The position numbers and the translations under genes were made by a program. Shown piece after piece: positions 9,449 to 18,952 of a DNA stretch of 64,000 bases. Numbering within the stretch: position 1 is the stretch's first letter; the number at the start of each line of letters is the position of its first letter. The DNA comes from Hirschia maritima DSM 19733 (GTDB lineage Bacteria; Pseudomonadota; Alphaproteobacteria; Caulobacterales; Hyphomonadaceae). The stretch spans positions 62,001-126,000 of the forward strand of contig NZ_KB899546.1 of the NCBI RefSeq assembly GCF_000378345.1, given 5' to 3'. The notes beneath the pieces were generated by a model. That model was not told the DNA's origin and did no database searches. It worked only from the letters and a program-made list of their open reading frames with translations.

Positions 9449-12400
9449 ATGACCGAACAAAACAACAATTATAAAGCAGACTATCTGGCTAAACGTCAGC
9501 GTTTAATGGATGCAAACGCATACAATCCTGCAGATGAACATGATGCATGTGGTGTTGGTCTAGTTGTCCAAATGGATGGATCACCAAACCGCAAAATTGT
9601 TGAAGCTGGTATTAAAGCTCTTAAAAATGTGTGGCACCGTGGTGCTGTAGATGCAGATGGTAAGACTGGTGATGGTGCAGGTATACGTTTGGATGTACCG
9701 CAAGCATTCTTCCAAGCGCAGATTAAGAAGACAGGTCATGCGCCCAACGAAGACCAACCTATCTGTATTGGTCAGATCTTCTTGCCGCGCGAAGATCTAA
9801 GCGCTCAAGAGCACGCACGTACAATTGTTGAAACTGAAGTCGTTGGTTTTGGTTTTCAGGTATATGGTTGGCGCCAAGTTCCCATCGACACATCTGTGAT
9901 TGGTGAAAAAGCTGATGCCACTCGTCCAGAAATTCAGCAAATTATGTTCTGTGACCCCACAGGACGCGACGAAGCTGAATTAGAAAAAATACTTTATGTA
10001 TGTCGCCGCCGCATTGAAAAGCGCGTGCGTGAAGCGGGCATTCCTAGCTTCTATATTTGTTCATTTTCTGCAAAGGCGATCATCTATAAAGGGATGTTCC
10101 TTGCCGAAGATATCGACAAATTCTACCCTGACCTTCAAGATGAAAAATTCATCTCTTCTGTCGCGATTTATCACCAACGTTATTCGACCAACACCTTCCC
10201 GCAATGGTGGTTGGCGCAACCTTTCCGTATGTTGGCTCACAATGGTGAAATCAATACAATTCACGGCAACATGAACTGGATGAAGTCTCACGAAATCCGT
10301 ATGGTTTCAGACACTTTTGAAGGTCACAAAGACGATATCCGTCCTGTCATTACGCAAGGTTCTTCAGACTCAGCTGCTCTTGATGCTGCGTTTGAATTAC
10401 TCGTACGTGCGGGCAGAAAAGCAACAATGGCTAAAACGCTTCTAATACCTGAAGCTTGGTCCAAGCGTGAAGACGTCATGCCTCAAGCGCACCAAGGGCT
10501 TTATGCTTATGCGAATGCTGTGATGGAGCCATGGGATGGGCCAGCTGCAGTATGTGCGTTTGATGGCCGGTGGGCTGTCGCTGGTCTAGACCGTTCCGGT
10601 CTACGTCCGATGCGATACGCACTGACAACAGATGGTATTCTAGCATGTGGATCAGAAACAGGAATGTGCCCGCTTGATTCTGACAGCATTGAAAGCCGTG
10701 GGCGTGTAGCTCCTGGTGGAATGATTGCCGTCAACATTGATGAAGGCAAATTTTACTCCCACAAGGAAGTGATCGACGCGCTTGCTGCTCAACACCCTTA
10801 TGACGAGTGGCTGGAAAATGTGATCGAGCTGGACGAGCGTGTTACAGAAGGCAAAGAACCAAAGACATTTGACAAAGATGAATTGCTTCGTCGCCAGACA
10901 GCAGCTGGTTTCTCAATGGAAGAAACAGAGCTTATTTTATCACCAATGATTGAAGGTGGAAAAGAAGCCATCGGATCTATGGGAGATGATAGCCCGCTTG
11001 CCGTATTGTCTGAAGGCTACCGCCCTCTTTCTCACTATTTCCGTCAGAACTTCTCGCAGGTAACTAACCCACCAATCGACCCGTTACGCGAAGATCGTGT
11101 AATGAGTTTGAAAACACGTTTTAAAAACCTCGGAAACATCCTTGCTGATGATGAAGCACAATCAAATGTGTTCATTCTAGACAGCCCTGTTTTGACAACG
11201 GGTATGTACAACAAACTGGTGGAAACACTTGGCGAAGGCGTTGCTGTCATCGACTGTACATTCAATGTAGACGCAGCCAACTCAGCGGCCGGTGGAACTT
11301 TGCATGCCGCATTGGAACGTATTTGTACTGAAGCTGAAGATGCAGTTTCTCAAGGTAAAGAACACATTGTTCTTTCTGATGAAGCTCTAAACGCTGAGAA
11401 TGCTGGTATTCCAATGATCTTGGCTGTGGGTGCTGTGCACTCTCACTTGGTCAATAAAGAACTTCGCTCTTTCTGTTCTATCACAGCACGCTCTGCAGAG
11501 TGTATGGATACACACTATCACGCAGTACTCATTGGTGTTGGTGCAACATGTGTGAATGCGTATCTTGCAATGGAAACAATTGCAGACCGCCATGCACGTG
11601 GCTTGATCGCTGATATTTCACTTGAAGAAGCGTCTCAAAACTTCAAAAAAGCCATTGATGCAGGTCTTCTTAAGATCATGTCTAAAATGGGTATATCGGT
11701 TATTTCGTCCTATCGTGGTGGTTATAACTTTGAAGCGTTGGGCCTCTCGCGTGCACTTGTTGATAGCTACTTCCCAGGTCTTACATCAAAGATATCTGGT
11801 ATTGGTCTAAATGGTTTGGCAAAGAAGGCCCTTGGACTGCACGAAAAAGCATTTGATTCACAAGTCACTGCGTTGCCAGTTGGTGGTTTTTACCGCATTC
11901 GTCGTTCAGGTGAACGTCACGCTTTGACAGGCGACCTTATCCACCAGCTACAAAAAGCATGTGATACAGGAAGCTACTCGGAGTGGAAAAAATACTCTGA
12001 AGCGATCAAATCAGAAGCCCGAGAACACCCAATTCAATTGCGTGATCTGCTTGATTTTGACTCACCCAGAAAATCACTTCCAGAAGAAGACATCCAATCC
12101 GTCAACGAAATCCGCAAACGCTTTGTAACACCAGGAATGTCTCTAGGTGCGCTTAGCCCTGAAGCACACGGTACGCTGAACGTTGCAATGAACCGCATTG
12201 GTGCAAAATCTGTGTCTGGTGAAGGTGGAGAAGTTCGCGAACGCTATAAGCCAATGGCGAATGGCGACAACATGAACTCTGCCATCAAACAGGTTGCATC
12301 TGGTCGTTTCGGTGTAACAGCCGAATACCTCAACCAATGTAGAGAAGTTGAAATTAAAGTCGCTCAAGGTGCTAAGCCAGGTGAAGGTGGTCAACTTCCG

Positions 12401-14008
12401 GGTTTTAAAGTAACGGAATTTATTGCGAAAAACCGGAATGCAACACCCGGCGTGACTTTGATCTCACCGCCACCACACCACGATATCTATTCCATCGAGG
12501 ACTTGGCTCAACTCATCTATGACTTGAAACAAATCAACCCTGATATTCGCGTATGTGTGAAATTGGTTGCGCGTTCAGGTGTGGGGACAATTGCTGCTGG
12601 TGTGGCGAAAGCTAAAGCTGATATCATCCTCATAGCAGGTAATGTTGGAGGTACAGGTGCCAGCCCACAAACATCAGTGAAATTTGCTGGTCTACCTTGG
12701 GAAATCGGTCTAGCTGAAGCACATCAAGTTCTAACCCTCAACAACCTACGTGACCAAGTTACATTGCGTACGGATGGTGGCCTTCGCACTGGTCGTGACA
12801 TCGTAATGGCTGCGATGCTTGGTGCTGAAGAATACGGTATCGGAACAGCTTCTCTTGTGGCCATGGGGTGTATTATGGTGCGCCAGTGTCACTCAAACAC
12901 TTGCCCAGTCGGTGTGTGTACTCAACGTGATGATCTGCGTGAGAAGTTCACTGGCCAGCCGTATAAAGTGGTCAACCTAATGACTCACATTGCTGAAGAA
13001 GTTCGTGATATCCTCGCGGAACTTGGCTTTTCTACACTTGATGAAGTTATTGGGCGCACTGATCTTCTTTCACAGGTGTCTCGAGGATCAGAATTCCTTG
13101 ATGACCTTGATCTAAACCCGCTATTGATCCGCGCGGATGCAGATCAACAAATCGAGTACAAGCCGACACTTCGCAATGATGTACCTGATTCATTGGATGC
13201 CGAAATCCTACGTGATGCTTCTGCATTCTTTGAAAAAGGCGAGAAAATGCAAGTGGACTATAAAGTTCGCAATGTTCAGCGTGCGATTGGTACACGTGCT
13301 TCATCAGCGATTGTTCGCAAATTTGGAGCAGATGACCCACTTCCGGAAGGCCGTTTATGGGTAACTCTGGATGGTTCCGCTGGTCAGTCTCTTGGTGCCT
13401 TTTGTGTGAAAGGACTCACACTTGAAGTTATCGGGGACGCCAATGACTATGTAGGAAAAGGGTTGTCAGGAGCGACTATTATTCTGCGTCCGTCATCTGG
13501 TGCGCGCTTCCTAGCACACGAAAACACCATCATCGGAAACACATGTCTTTATGGAGCGACATCAGGATACCTTTTCGCCGCCGGCCAGGCTGCAGAACGG
13601 TTTGCTGTTCGTAACTCTGGTGCAACTGCAGTCATTGAAGGGTGTGGTTCCAATGGTTGTGAATACATGACAGGTGGTAGAGCTGTTATCCTTGGAGCAA
13701 TCGGCGATAATTTCGGTGCGGGTATGACAGGCGGAATGGCCTACATATATGACCCCGAAGATAAATTCGACGTATTAGCAAACCCTGATGCAATTGTTTG
13801 GGATACAATCAAATCCAAGCATTGGGAAAAAGAACTAAAAGGCCTCATTCAAGAGCACCAATCTCGCACAGGTTCAGAGCTTGCCCATTCTATTTTGGCA
13901 AATTGGAAATTGGAACTTTCCAACTTCAAACAGGTTTGCCCAAAAGAAATGCTCTCCCGTCTTGAAAACCCTCTTGATGACTCTGCCACAGCAACAGCCG
14001 CGGAATAA
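9449..14008 (+). CDS. gltB: Glutamate synthase (NADPH) large subunit
   Basis: Alpha subunit of glutamate synthase, 1519 residues. Order of domains: class II glutamine amidotransferase with nucleophile Cys34 in HDACGVGLV (a 33-residue propeptide is expected to be removed), central domain, FMN-binding synthase domain (GEGGEVRERY, PGEGGQLPG, NVGGTGASPQTS), the cysteines of a 3Fe-4S cluster (MGCIMVRQCHSNTCPVGVC), and the C-terminal GXGXG beta-helix domain (GCGSNGCEYMTGG). Ammonia made at the first site is channelled to the FMN site. AAGG upstream supports the ATG. Expected to be co-transcribed with gltD. Confidence 0.97.
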   Translation: MTEQNNNYKADYLAKRQRLMDANAYNPADEHDACGVGLVVQMDGSPNRKIVEAGIKALKNVWHRGAVDADGKTGDGAGIRLDVPQAFFQAQIKKTGHAPNEDQPICIGQIFLPREDLSAQEHARTIVETEVVGFGFQVYGWRQVPIDTSVIGEKADATRPEIQQIMFCDPTGRDEAELEKILYVCRRRIEKRVREAGIPSFYICSFSAKAIIYKGMFLAEDIDKFYPDLQDEKFISSVAIYHQRYSTNTFPQWWLAQPFRMLAHNGEINTIHGNMNWMKSHEIRMVSDTFEGHKDDIRPVITQGSSDSAALDAAFELLVRAGRKATMAKTLLIPEAWSKREDVMPQAHQGLYAYANAVMEPWDGPAAVCAFDGRWAVAGLDRSGLRPMRYALTTDGILACGSETGMCPLDSDSIESRGRVAPGGMIAVNIDEGKFYSHKEVIDALAAQHPYDEWLENVIELDERVTEGKEPKTFDKDELLRRQTAAGFSMEETELILSPMIEGGKEAIGSMGDDSPLAVLSEGYRPLSHYFRQNFSQVTNPPIDPLREDRVMSLKTRFKNLGNILADDEAQSNVFILDSPVLTTGMYNKLVETLGEGVAVIDCTFNVDAANSAAGGTLHAALERICTEAEDAVSQGKEHIVLSDEALNAENAGIPMILAVGAVHSHLVNKELRSFCSITARSAECMDTHYHAVLIGVGATCVNAYLAMETIADRHARGLIADISLEEASQNFKKAIDAGLLKIMSKMGISVISSYRGGYNFEALGLSRALVDSYFPGLTSKISGIGLNGLAKKALGLHEKAFDSQVTALPVGGFYRIRRSGERHALTGDLIHQLQKACDTGSYSEWKKYSEAIKSEAREHPIQLRDLLDFDSPRKSLPEEDIQSVNEIRKRFVTPGMSLGALSPEAHGTLNVAMNRIGAKSVSGEGGEVRERYKPMANGDNMNSAIKQVASGRFGVTAEYLNQCREVEIKVAQGAKPGEGGQLPGFKVTEFIAKNRNATPGVTLISPPPHHDIYSIEDLAQLIYDLKQINPDIRVCVKLVARSGVGTIAAGVAKAKADIILIAGNVGGTGASPQTSVKFAGLPWEIGLAEAHQVLTLNNLRDQVTLRTDGGLRTGRDIVMAAMLGAEEYGIGTASLVAMGCIMVRQCHSNTCPVGVCTQRDDLREKFTGQPYKVVNLMTHIAEEVRDILAELGFSTLDEVIGRTDLLSQVSRGSEFLDDLDLNPLLIRADADQQIEYKPTLRNDVPDSLDAEILRDASAFFEKGEKMQVDYKVRNVQRAIGTRASSAIVRKFGADDPLPEGRLWVTLDGSAGQSLGAFCVKGLTLEVIGDANDYVGKGLSGATIILRPSSGARFLAHENTIIGNTCLYGATSGYLFAAGQAAERFAVRNSGATAVIEGCGSNGCEYMTGGRAVILGAIGDNFGAGMTGGMAYIYDPEDKFDVLANPDAIVWDTIKSKHWEKELKGLIQEHQSRTGSELAHSILANWKLELSNFKQVCPKEMLSRLENPLDDSATATAAE

Positions 14009-14037
14009 ACTCCATAAGCTTGTGGTATAGACCCCAG

Positions 14038-14074
14038 ACAAAGCGTCGACATCTGTCGGCGCTTTGTTTTGTTT
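14038..14074 (+). terminator. Rho-independent terminator after gltB
   Basis: An inverted repeat CAAAGCGTCGAC / GTCGGCGCTTTG (one mismatch) with a four-base loop is followed by TTTTGTTT. It lies 30 bases past the gltB stop, in the right orientation to end the gltD-gltB transcript. Confidence 0.8.
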
Positions 14075-14230
14075 CAATTCTGAAAATAGATCAAATCGGC
14101 ACAAAACTCTTACGAATGCGCAATAACCATAAAAAATTTTAGATATTAGACACAATCTGAAACAATTTTTTGCTCGCATTCATCCGTGCTTAGTGTTGCC
14201 ATTATTTAATTTGGCATATATGCGCGAATA

Positions 14231-14893
14231 ATGACCCAAGAATTATTGAACCTCGCACTCGCCACATTTGTCACATTTTTTGTGTTGATCGACCCTCCCG
14301 GTGTCGCGCCCGTTTTCGCATCTTTGACTGCACCCGGTGGTCCCAAGTTTGCTCGGAAAATGGCATTTAAATCTGTCATAGTTGCAGCAATAATTATTGT
14401 GGGGTTTGCTTTTGGTGGTGCTTGGCTACTCGGGGCTTTGCACATATCCATCGATGCTTTCAGAGCAGCCGGTGGTATTCTCCTATTCTTAATCGCTTTG
14501 GATATGGTGTTTGAAAAACGCCAAGAACGCCGCGAAAGCCGTGCAGAAGCACTATTGGAAGATGAAGAACATAAAGAGCTAGATGACGTGTCCGTCTTCC
14601 CTCTGGGAATACCTATGCTTGCGGGCCCCGGTTCCATCGCAACGGCTATGCTTTATATGCAAAACTCCAGCGGCAACGCCGTTGAGCAAGGCATTGTCAT
14701 TGGCGCAATATTAGCCAACCTACTGCTCTGTTATTTTGTGTTCCTCGGTGCGGCCCCGCTTATCCGCATGATGGGAGACAGCGTTGCTGGTGCGATCACA
14801 CGTATCTTTGGTGTTATCCTCGCCGCCCTCTCCGTTCAGCTATTGATCGACGGTATCAAAGGTGCGTTCGGCCTAGTTGGCGTTGGGCATTGA
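14231..14893 (+). CDS. MarC family integral membrane protein
   Basis: A 220-residue membrane protein of the MarC/UPF0056 family with six hydrophobic segments. Recognisable stretches are LIDPPGVAPVFASLT near the N-terminus, DAFRAAGGILLFLIALDMV and the PLGIPMLAGPGSIATAM motif. The biochemical function of the family is not established; the old link with antibiotic resistance of E. coli marC has been withdrawn. Transcribed alone after the gltB terminator. Confidence 0.88.
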   Translation: MTQELLNLALATFVTFFVLIDPPGVAPVFASLTAPGGPKFARKMAFKSVIVAAIIIVGFAFGGAWLLGALHISIDAFRAAGGILLFLIALDMVFEKRQERRESRAEALLEDEEHKELDDVSVFPLGIPMLAGPGSIATAMLYMQNSSGNAVEQGIVIGAILANLLLCYFVFLGAAPLIRMMGDSVAGAITRIFGVILAALSVQLLIDGIKGAFGLVGVGH

Positions 14894-14970
14894 ATTTCAA
14901 CTTGAGTATCACCCATTTCAAGAACGTTAATATCGGCCTCTTACACCAAAACTTTGTACAAGGCTCAATT

Positions 14971-15915
14971 ATGAAATTCTTTTTAGGTCTTCCGTTGCTA
15001 CTAGCATTGGCGTTGGCTACATCTGAAGCTCAGGCTTCACCAACGCCTGATCCATGTGAATTAGATCATCTACAACTAATTGGACCATTTCCCAACGACA
15101 TCGAAATACAAAATGTTTCATATCTCTGGACTGCCGTTGATGGAAATTTACACAAAATACTTCATTTAGGACCTAAATCACTTAATCAGAAAGCTGCTGA
15201 ATTTTATTTAAATACGGAACCAACAAATAGGGACACTCTCAGTCAAATTTCGATGATGAATTGGGTCGCCAACATTGCTATTGCCCATGAAATGGACATT
15301 TTAAATTCGCGTTCAAAAAATCACGAAAATGAGAAAAAGTTTTATCTCCCCGTAGACACATTGAATCAAATTTTACAGGAATTAAAATATGGCTTTTTCC
15401 ATGAGTTATCAACGCGTGACCCTCCTTGGGTCATCGAAACACATAGATTAAATTTCTGCACTGCTGCCACAATTCTCGGAACAATTAATGAGATCTCTAT
15501 TCCTGAAATTCTCATAGCTGAATGCAAAAAAAGACTACATTCAGCTGCATTATCATTGCTTACCTCTGCCCAACATCCGATGGTTTCAACTTATCACCCC
15601 GACTGGTCTTCAATATGCACTACATATGGTTACAGGATGAGATCAATTGTATTCTTGAAACTCTTAGCTCAAAGAATTGACGATACTCGAATAGCTTCTC
15701 TTCATGGAAAAGAGCCAGCAATTCTTCCATACAACTTACAATTTAGAGAACCATTTCACTATCGGATTGAACATGGAAAATTCATGAAATCCCTTTTTAT
15801 GAAAATGAAATCTGAACTCTACCAAGTCATTTCAGAAAAATCAGACTCAGAACATTTGAAGCAACAATATGCTGAAAAAGCTTCTTACTATAGTTGGCTT
15901 AGCCAAATAAACTAA
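14971..15915 (+). CDS. Secreted protein of unknown function
   Basis: A 314-residue protein with a clear Sec signal peptide (MKFFLGLPLLLALALATSEAQA) and probable cleavage before SPTPDPC. I recognise no family. The mature part is rich in Leu, His and Ser, probably helical, with four scattered cysteines and no membrane helix. Start ATG 14971 is chosen for the signal peptide and the AAGG upstream; a TTG at 14890 overlapping marC would give an implausible extension. The gene is notably AT-rich compared with marC and pseB on either side, which may mean recent acquisition. Confidence 0.6.
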   Translation: MKFFLGLPLLLALALATSEAQASPTPDPCELDHLQLIGPFPNDIEIQNVSYLWTAVDGNLHKILHLGPKSLNQKAAEFYLNTEPTNRDTLSQISMMNWVANIAIAHEMDILNSRSKNHENEKKFYLPVDTLNQILQELKYGFFHELSTRDPPWVIETHRLNFCTAATILGTINEISIPEILIAECKKRLHSAALSLLTSAQHPMVSTYHPDWSSICTTYGYRMRSIVFLKLLAQRIDDTRIASLHGKEPAILPYNLQFREPFHYRIEHGKFMKSLFMKMKSELYQVISEKSDSEHLKQQYAEKASYYSWLSQIN

Positions 15916-15969
15916 ATTTGTTAAATTAAAAAATCTCGATAGAAATTACTCTACAATACGAGACCGAAG

Positions 15970-17130
15970 TTAAACGTTTTTCCGTCTACGCTTCTTCGGC
16001 GCACCAGACACGCTAATATCTGTATCTGCTAGAGATTCAGGTGTGTCACCCTCACGGCGTTTCATTTTGTTAGCCATTGTTTTTAGGCTTTCACCTGGGA
16101 AAGTCAGCGCGAGCATTTCTAGGACTGAGACTTCATCCAACACTTCATCATTTTGATCAGATGAATAAGCAAAACCGTCAGCAACAGGACTTGCACCAGC
16201 GGCAATCCAATCATCCATTAATCGCTGACGACCAGCCGGTAAAATTACATATCGATCAGATACTTCAACCGTTGAACGACCATCATCTTCCGGCACCATA
16301 ATCTCATGCAGTTTTTCACCGGGACGAATGCCGACAACTTTTTGAGGCAGATCTGGCGCAACCGCCGATGCAAGCGTTCCGATTGTGGATGATGGAATTT
16401 TAGGTACAAAAATCTCTCCTCCACGTGTTTGCGCAAGGCCTGACAACACAAAGTTCACACCCTGCTCCAATGTAATCCAGAAACGTGTCATGCGTTGATC
16501 TGTAATTGGAAGGTGATATGCTCCTTCAGAAATGAGTTTACGGAAAAAGGGCACGACTGAACCACGGGAACCAAGCACATTCCCATATCGTACGACAGAA
16601 AATTTTGTTCCATTCGCACCAGATAGATTGTTTGCTGCCACAAACACCTTGTCAGCTGCAAGCTTGGAAGCACCATAGAGATTGATCGGGTTTGCCGCTT
16701 TATCAGTCGAGAGTGCAACGACGGTTTTAACACCAGCTTTGATGGAAGCATTCACCACATTTTCTGCCCCAAACACATTCGTGCGAATACATTCCATCGG
16801 GTTATATTCTGCGATCGGCACATGCTTTAGCGCGGCAGCGTGAATGACATAATCAACACCACGCATTGCCATTTCCAGACGCGCTTCATCTCTTACATCT
16901 CCAATGAAGTACCGCATAAATGGATAATCTTCTGGAGGGAACATCTGCGCCATTTCATACTGCTTAAGCTCATCGCGAGAGAACACAATTAGCTTATTAG
17001 GCGTCCAACGTTCGGAAACGATTTTGACAAATTCTTTTCCAAAACTTCCCGTTCCACCCGTCACCAGAATATTCTTGCCATTCAGGTCAGGAGAAGAATC
17101 CATAAAGTCTCGGAAGAAAGATTTAGTCAT
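15970..17130 (-). CDS. pseB: UDP-GlcNAc 4,6-dehydratase-like SDR (PseB/FlmA type)
   Basis: Extended SDR enzyme expected to convert UDP-N-acetylglucosamine to the 4-keto-6-deoxy sugar, the first step towards pseudaminic acid-type sugars. Seen: nucleotide motif VTGGTGSFGKEFV, HAAALKHVPIAEYNP, STDKAANPINLYGASK (YxxxK pair), NVLGSRGSVVPFF and RPGEKLHE. A basic tail ending in KKRRRKNV extends the usual ~335-residue protein by about 40 residues. ATG 17130 is preferred to an upstream TTG. It is transcribed away from the sugar operon starting at 17317, and is probably the orthologue of Caulobacter flmA. A role in lipopolysaccharide or capsule sugars cannot be excluded. Confidence 0.82.
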   Translation of the reverse strand: MTKSFFRDFMDSSPDLNGKNILVTGGTGSFGKEFVKIVSERWTPNKLIVFSRDELKQYEMAQMFPPEDYPFMRYFIGDVRDEARLEMAMRGVDYVIHAAALKHVPIAEYNPMECIRTNVFGAENVVNASIKAGVKTVVALSTDKAANPINLYGASKLAADKVFVAANNLSGANGTKFSVVRYGNVLGSRGSVVPFFRKLISEGAYHLPITDQRMTRFWITLEQGVNFVLSGLAQTRGGEIFVPKIPSSTIGTLASAVAPDLPQKVVGIRPGEKLHEIMVPEDDGRSTVEVSDRYVILPAGRQRLMDDWIAAGASPVADGFAYSSDQNDEVLDEVSVLEMLALTFPGESLKTMANKMKRREGDTPESLADTDISVSGAPKKRRRKNV

Positions 17131-17316
17131 GATCAATACTCAATCTGTAAGATTTCACATAAATGATAAAGGCCTTGTTAAGAATCAAACTCTCTTAAAG
17201 GGCTTAAGCATTGGTTTACGGGATGCAGGTTATTTTTAAGCTTCAATTTCGGGTTTACTCAGATTGCAGATATTGGATTTAGCAATCACAACCCATATAA
17301 GGCTTCCGAGGTATCC

Positions 17317-18102
17317 ATGACGCTCGCAATTATCGTTCAAGCGCGTTGGAATTCGAGTAGATTACCAGGTAAAATTCTTGAAGATCTTGGAGGAGCTCCC
17401 GCTCTGAAAAGGTGTCTCGATAGATGCGATCAAATTCCGCAATCTGATGTCGTGGTATGTGCTGTACCAGACACCGCAGAAAATGATCCTATTGCAAAAG
17501 CTGCGGCAAGCTGGGGTTATGTTGTTTCTCGAGGGTCGGAAGATGATGTTCTTTCTAGATATGCAAAAGCCGCTCGCGAAGTTGATGCAACTACAGTCAT
17601 GCGTGTAACTTCAGATTGCCCCATGATTGACCCAAAAATATGTGACAGTGTGCTTAGCTTATTGAAACGCCAGGGGGTTGGTTACGCTTGCAATAATATG
17701 CCTGCGCGTTTCCCGCATGGTTTAGATTGTGATGCATTCTCTGCCGAGCATTTGTATGAAGCAGACAAGCAAGCAAATACGCAATACGATAGAGAACATG
17801 TGACACCATGGATACGCTCCAAAAAAGGTATAAAACGCGCCTCTCTTCAAGGGCCCGGCGAGCCTTTGGCTTCATTGCGCTGGACGCTCGATTACAAAGA
17901 AGATCTGCTCTTTATGCAGGCATTGTACGAAGCAATGGGAAACAGAGCTGCAACGGCTAGCGCAGCTGAATACGCACGCATGTGTTTGATGCGCCCTGAT
18001 ATTCAATCCATCAACGAGAAACATATCAATAGAAATAGATTAGCACTCTCTGAACATGCCCACATTGAAACATCACCCGTTTCATTAGAGATAGCTGCTT
18101 AA
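17317..18102 (+). CDS. SpsF/PseF-like cytidylyltransferase
   Basis: Nucleotidyltransferase of the GT-A fold, 261 residues, similar to spore-coat protein SpsF and to PseF-type CMP-sugar synthases. The N-terminus IIVQARWNSSRLPGKIL has the signature R-x-x-S-x-R-L-P-x-K that binds the CTP phosphates; a VTSDCPMIDP motif supplies the metal-binding Asp. In this cluster it would activate a nonulosonic acid with CMP. Its stop and the next start share one base (TAATG), so it heads a tight operon with the reductase, the NeuB-like synthase and the acetyltransferase. The exact sugar is not readable from sequence. Confidence 0.75.
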   Translation: MTLAIIVQARWNSSRLPGKILEDLGGAPALKRCLDRCDQIPQSDVVVCAVPDTAENDPIAKAAASWGYVVSRGSEDDVLSRYAKAAREVDATTVMRVTSDCPMIDPKICDSVLSLLKRQGVGYACNNMPARFPHGLDCDAFSAEHLYEADKQANTQYDREHVTPWIRSKKGIKRASLQGPGEPLASLRWTLDYKEDLLFMQALYEAMGNRAATASAAEYARMCLMRPDIQSINEKHINRNRLALSEHAHIETSPVSLEIAA

Positions 18103-18950
18103 TGTCACAACGCTGGCTCATTCTTGGTGCAACGGGACTATTGGGCCCCTGCTTCGTCAAAGAAATCAAAGACCGTGGATATCAGGCTATTACAGCGGCG
18201 CGTTCAAATGCAGATGTTTGTTTTGATTTATCAGATCAAAGTCAACTTCATCAAACTCTCGAAGATACAAAACCAGATAGCGTCATAAATTGCGCGGCCA
18301 ATATCTATGTAGATTTATGTGAAAATGATCCTGCTGGCTCATATTTACTAAACACACGTCCATTATCGACTCTAGCAGATTGGAGCCGTGAAAATGACAA
18401 GCCTCTGTTGCAAGTCTCAACCGATCATTACTTTACTCAGGGTGGCAACAATCCTCAATCTGAAGATGCTCCAGTTGATTTAGTCAATGAATATGCACGT
18501 TCAAAATACCTCGCTGAACATTTGGCCCTGACAGCGCCTAAAGCTTTAGTATTGCGAACGAATATCGTTGGCGCACAAAAGGGACACGGCCGCTGGGTGA
18601 AAGAAAGCCTCTTGAACAAAGCTCCGATGACTCTGTTTATGGATTTCTTTGCATCACCTCTGCATGTGCAAGATATGGCTCGTATCAGTTTGGATTTGGC
18701 CCAAAAGCAAGCAAACGGAATATATAATGTCAGCTCACGAGATGTATCATCCAAAGGTGAGTTTATATACGCCGTGGCAAAAGCCATGAATATCAATCCA
18801 GATTGGGTGATAGAAGGAACAGGACATCAATTAGCTACCAAACGCGCGATGTGCTTGGGGCTTGATGTATCAAAAGCTGAATCCACGCTCGGCTATCAAT
18901 TGCCAACTTTGGAAGAAACAGCAAAAAAACTAGCAAATGAGGCATTATAG
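18102..18950 (+). CDS. RmlD-like NAD(P)-dependent sugar reductase
   Basis: A 282-residue SDR similar to dTDP-4-dehydrorhamnose reductase. It has an N-terminal LILGATGLLGPCFV dinucleotide motif, the STDHYF segment (usual form STDYVF) and the catalytic pair in YARSKYLAEHLAL. It starts one base inside the preceding cytidylyltransferase gene and ends two bases before the sialic acid synthase-like gene, so it belongs to the same pathway. Because no rmlABC genes are nearby, a role in a pseudaminic- or legionaminic-type sugar is more likely than rhamnose. Confidence 0.75.
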   Translation: MSQRWLILGATGLLGPCFVKEIKDRGYQAITAARSNADVCFDLSDQSQLHQTLEDTKPDSVINCAANIYVDLCENDPAGSYLLNTRPLSTLADWSRENDKPLLQVSTDHYFTQGGNNPQSEDAPVDLVNEYARSKYLAEHLALTAPKALVLRTNIVGAQKGHGRWVKESLLNKAPMTLFMDFFASPLHVQDMARISLDLAQKQANGIYNVSSRDVSSKGEFIYAVAKAMNINPDWVIEGTGHQLATKRAMCLGLDVSKAESTLGYQLPTLEETAKKLANEAL

Positions 18951-18952
18951 AC

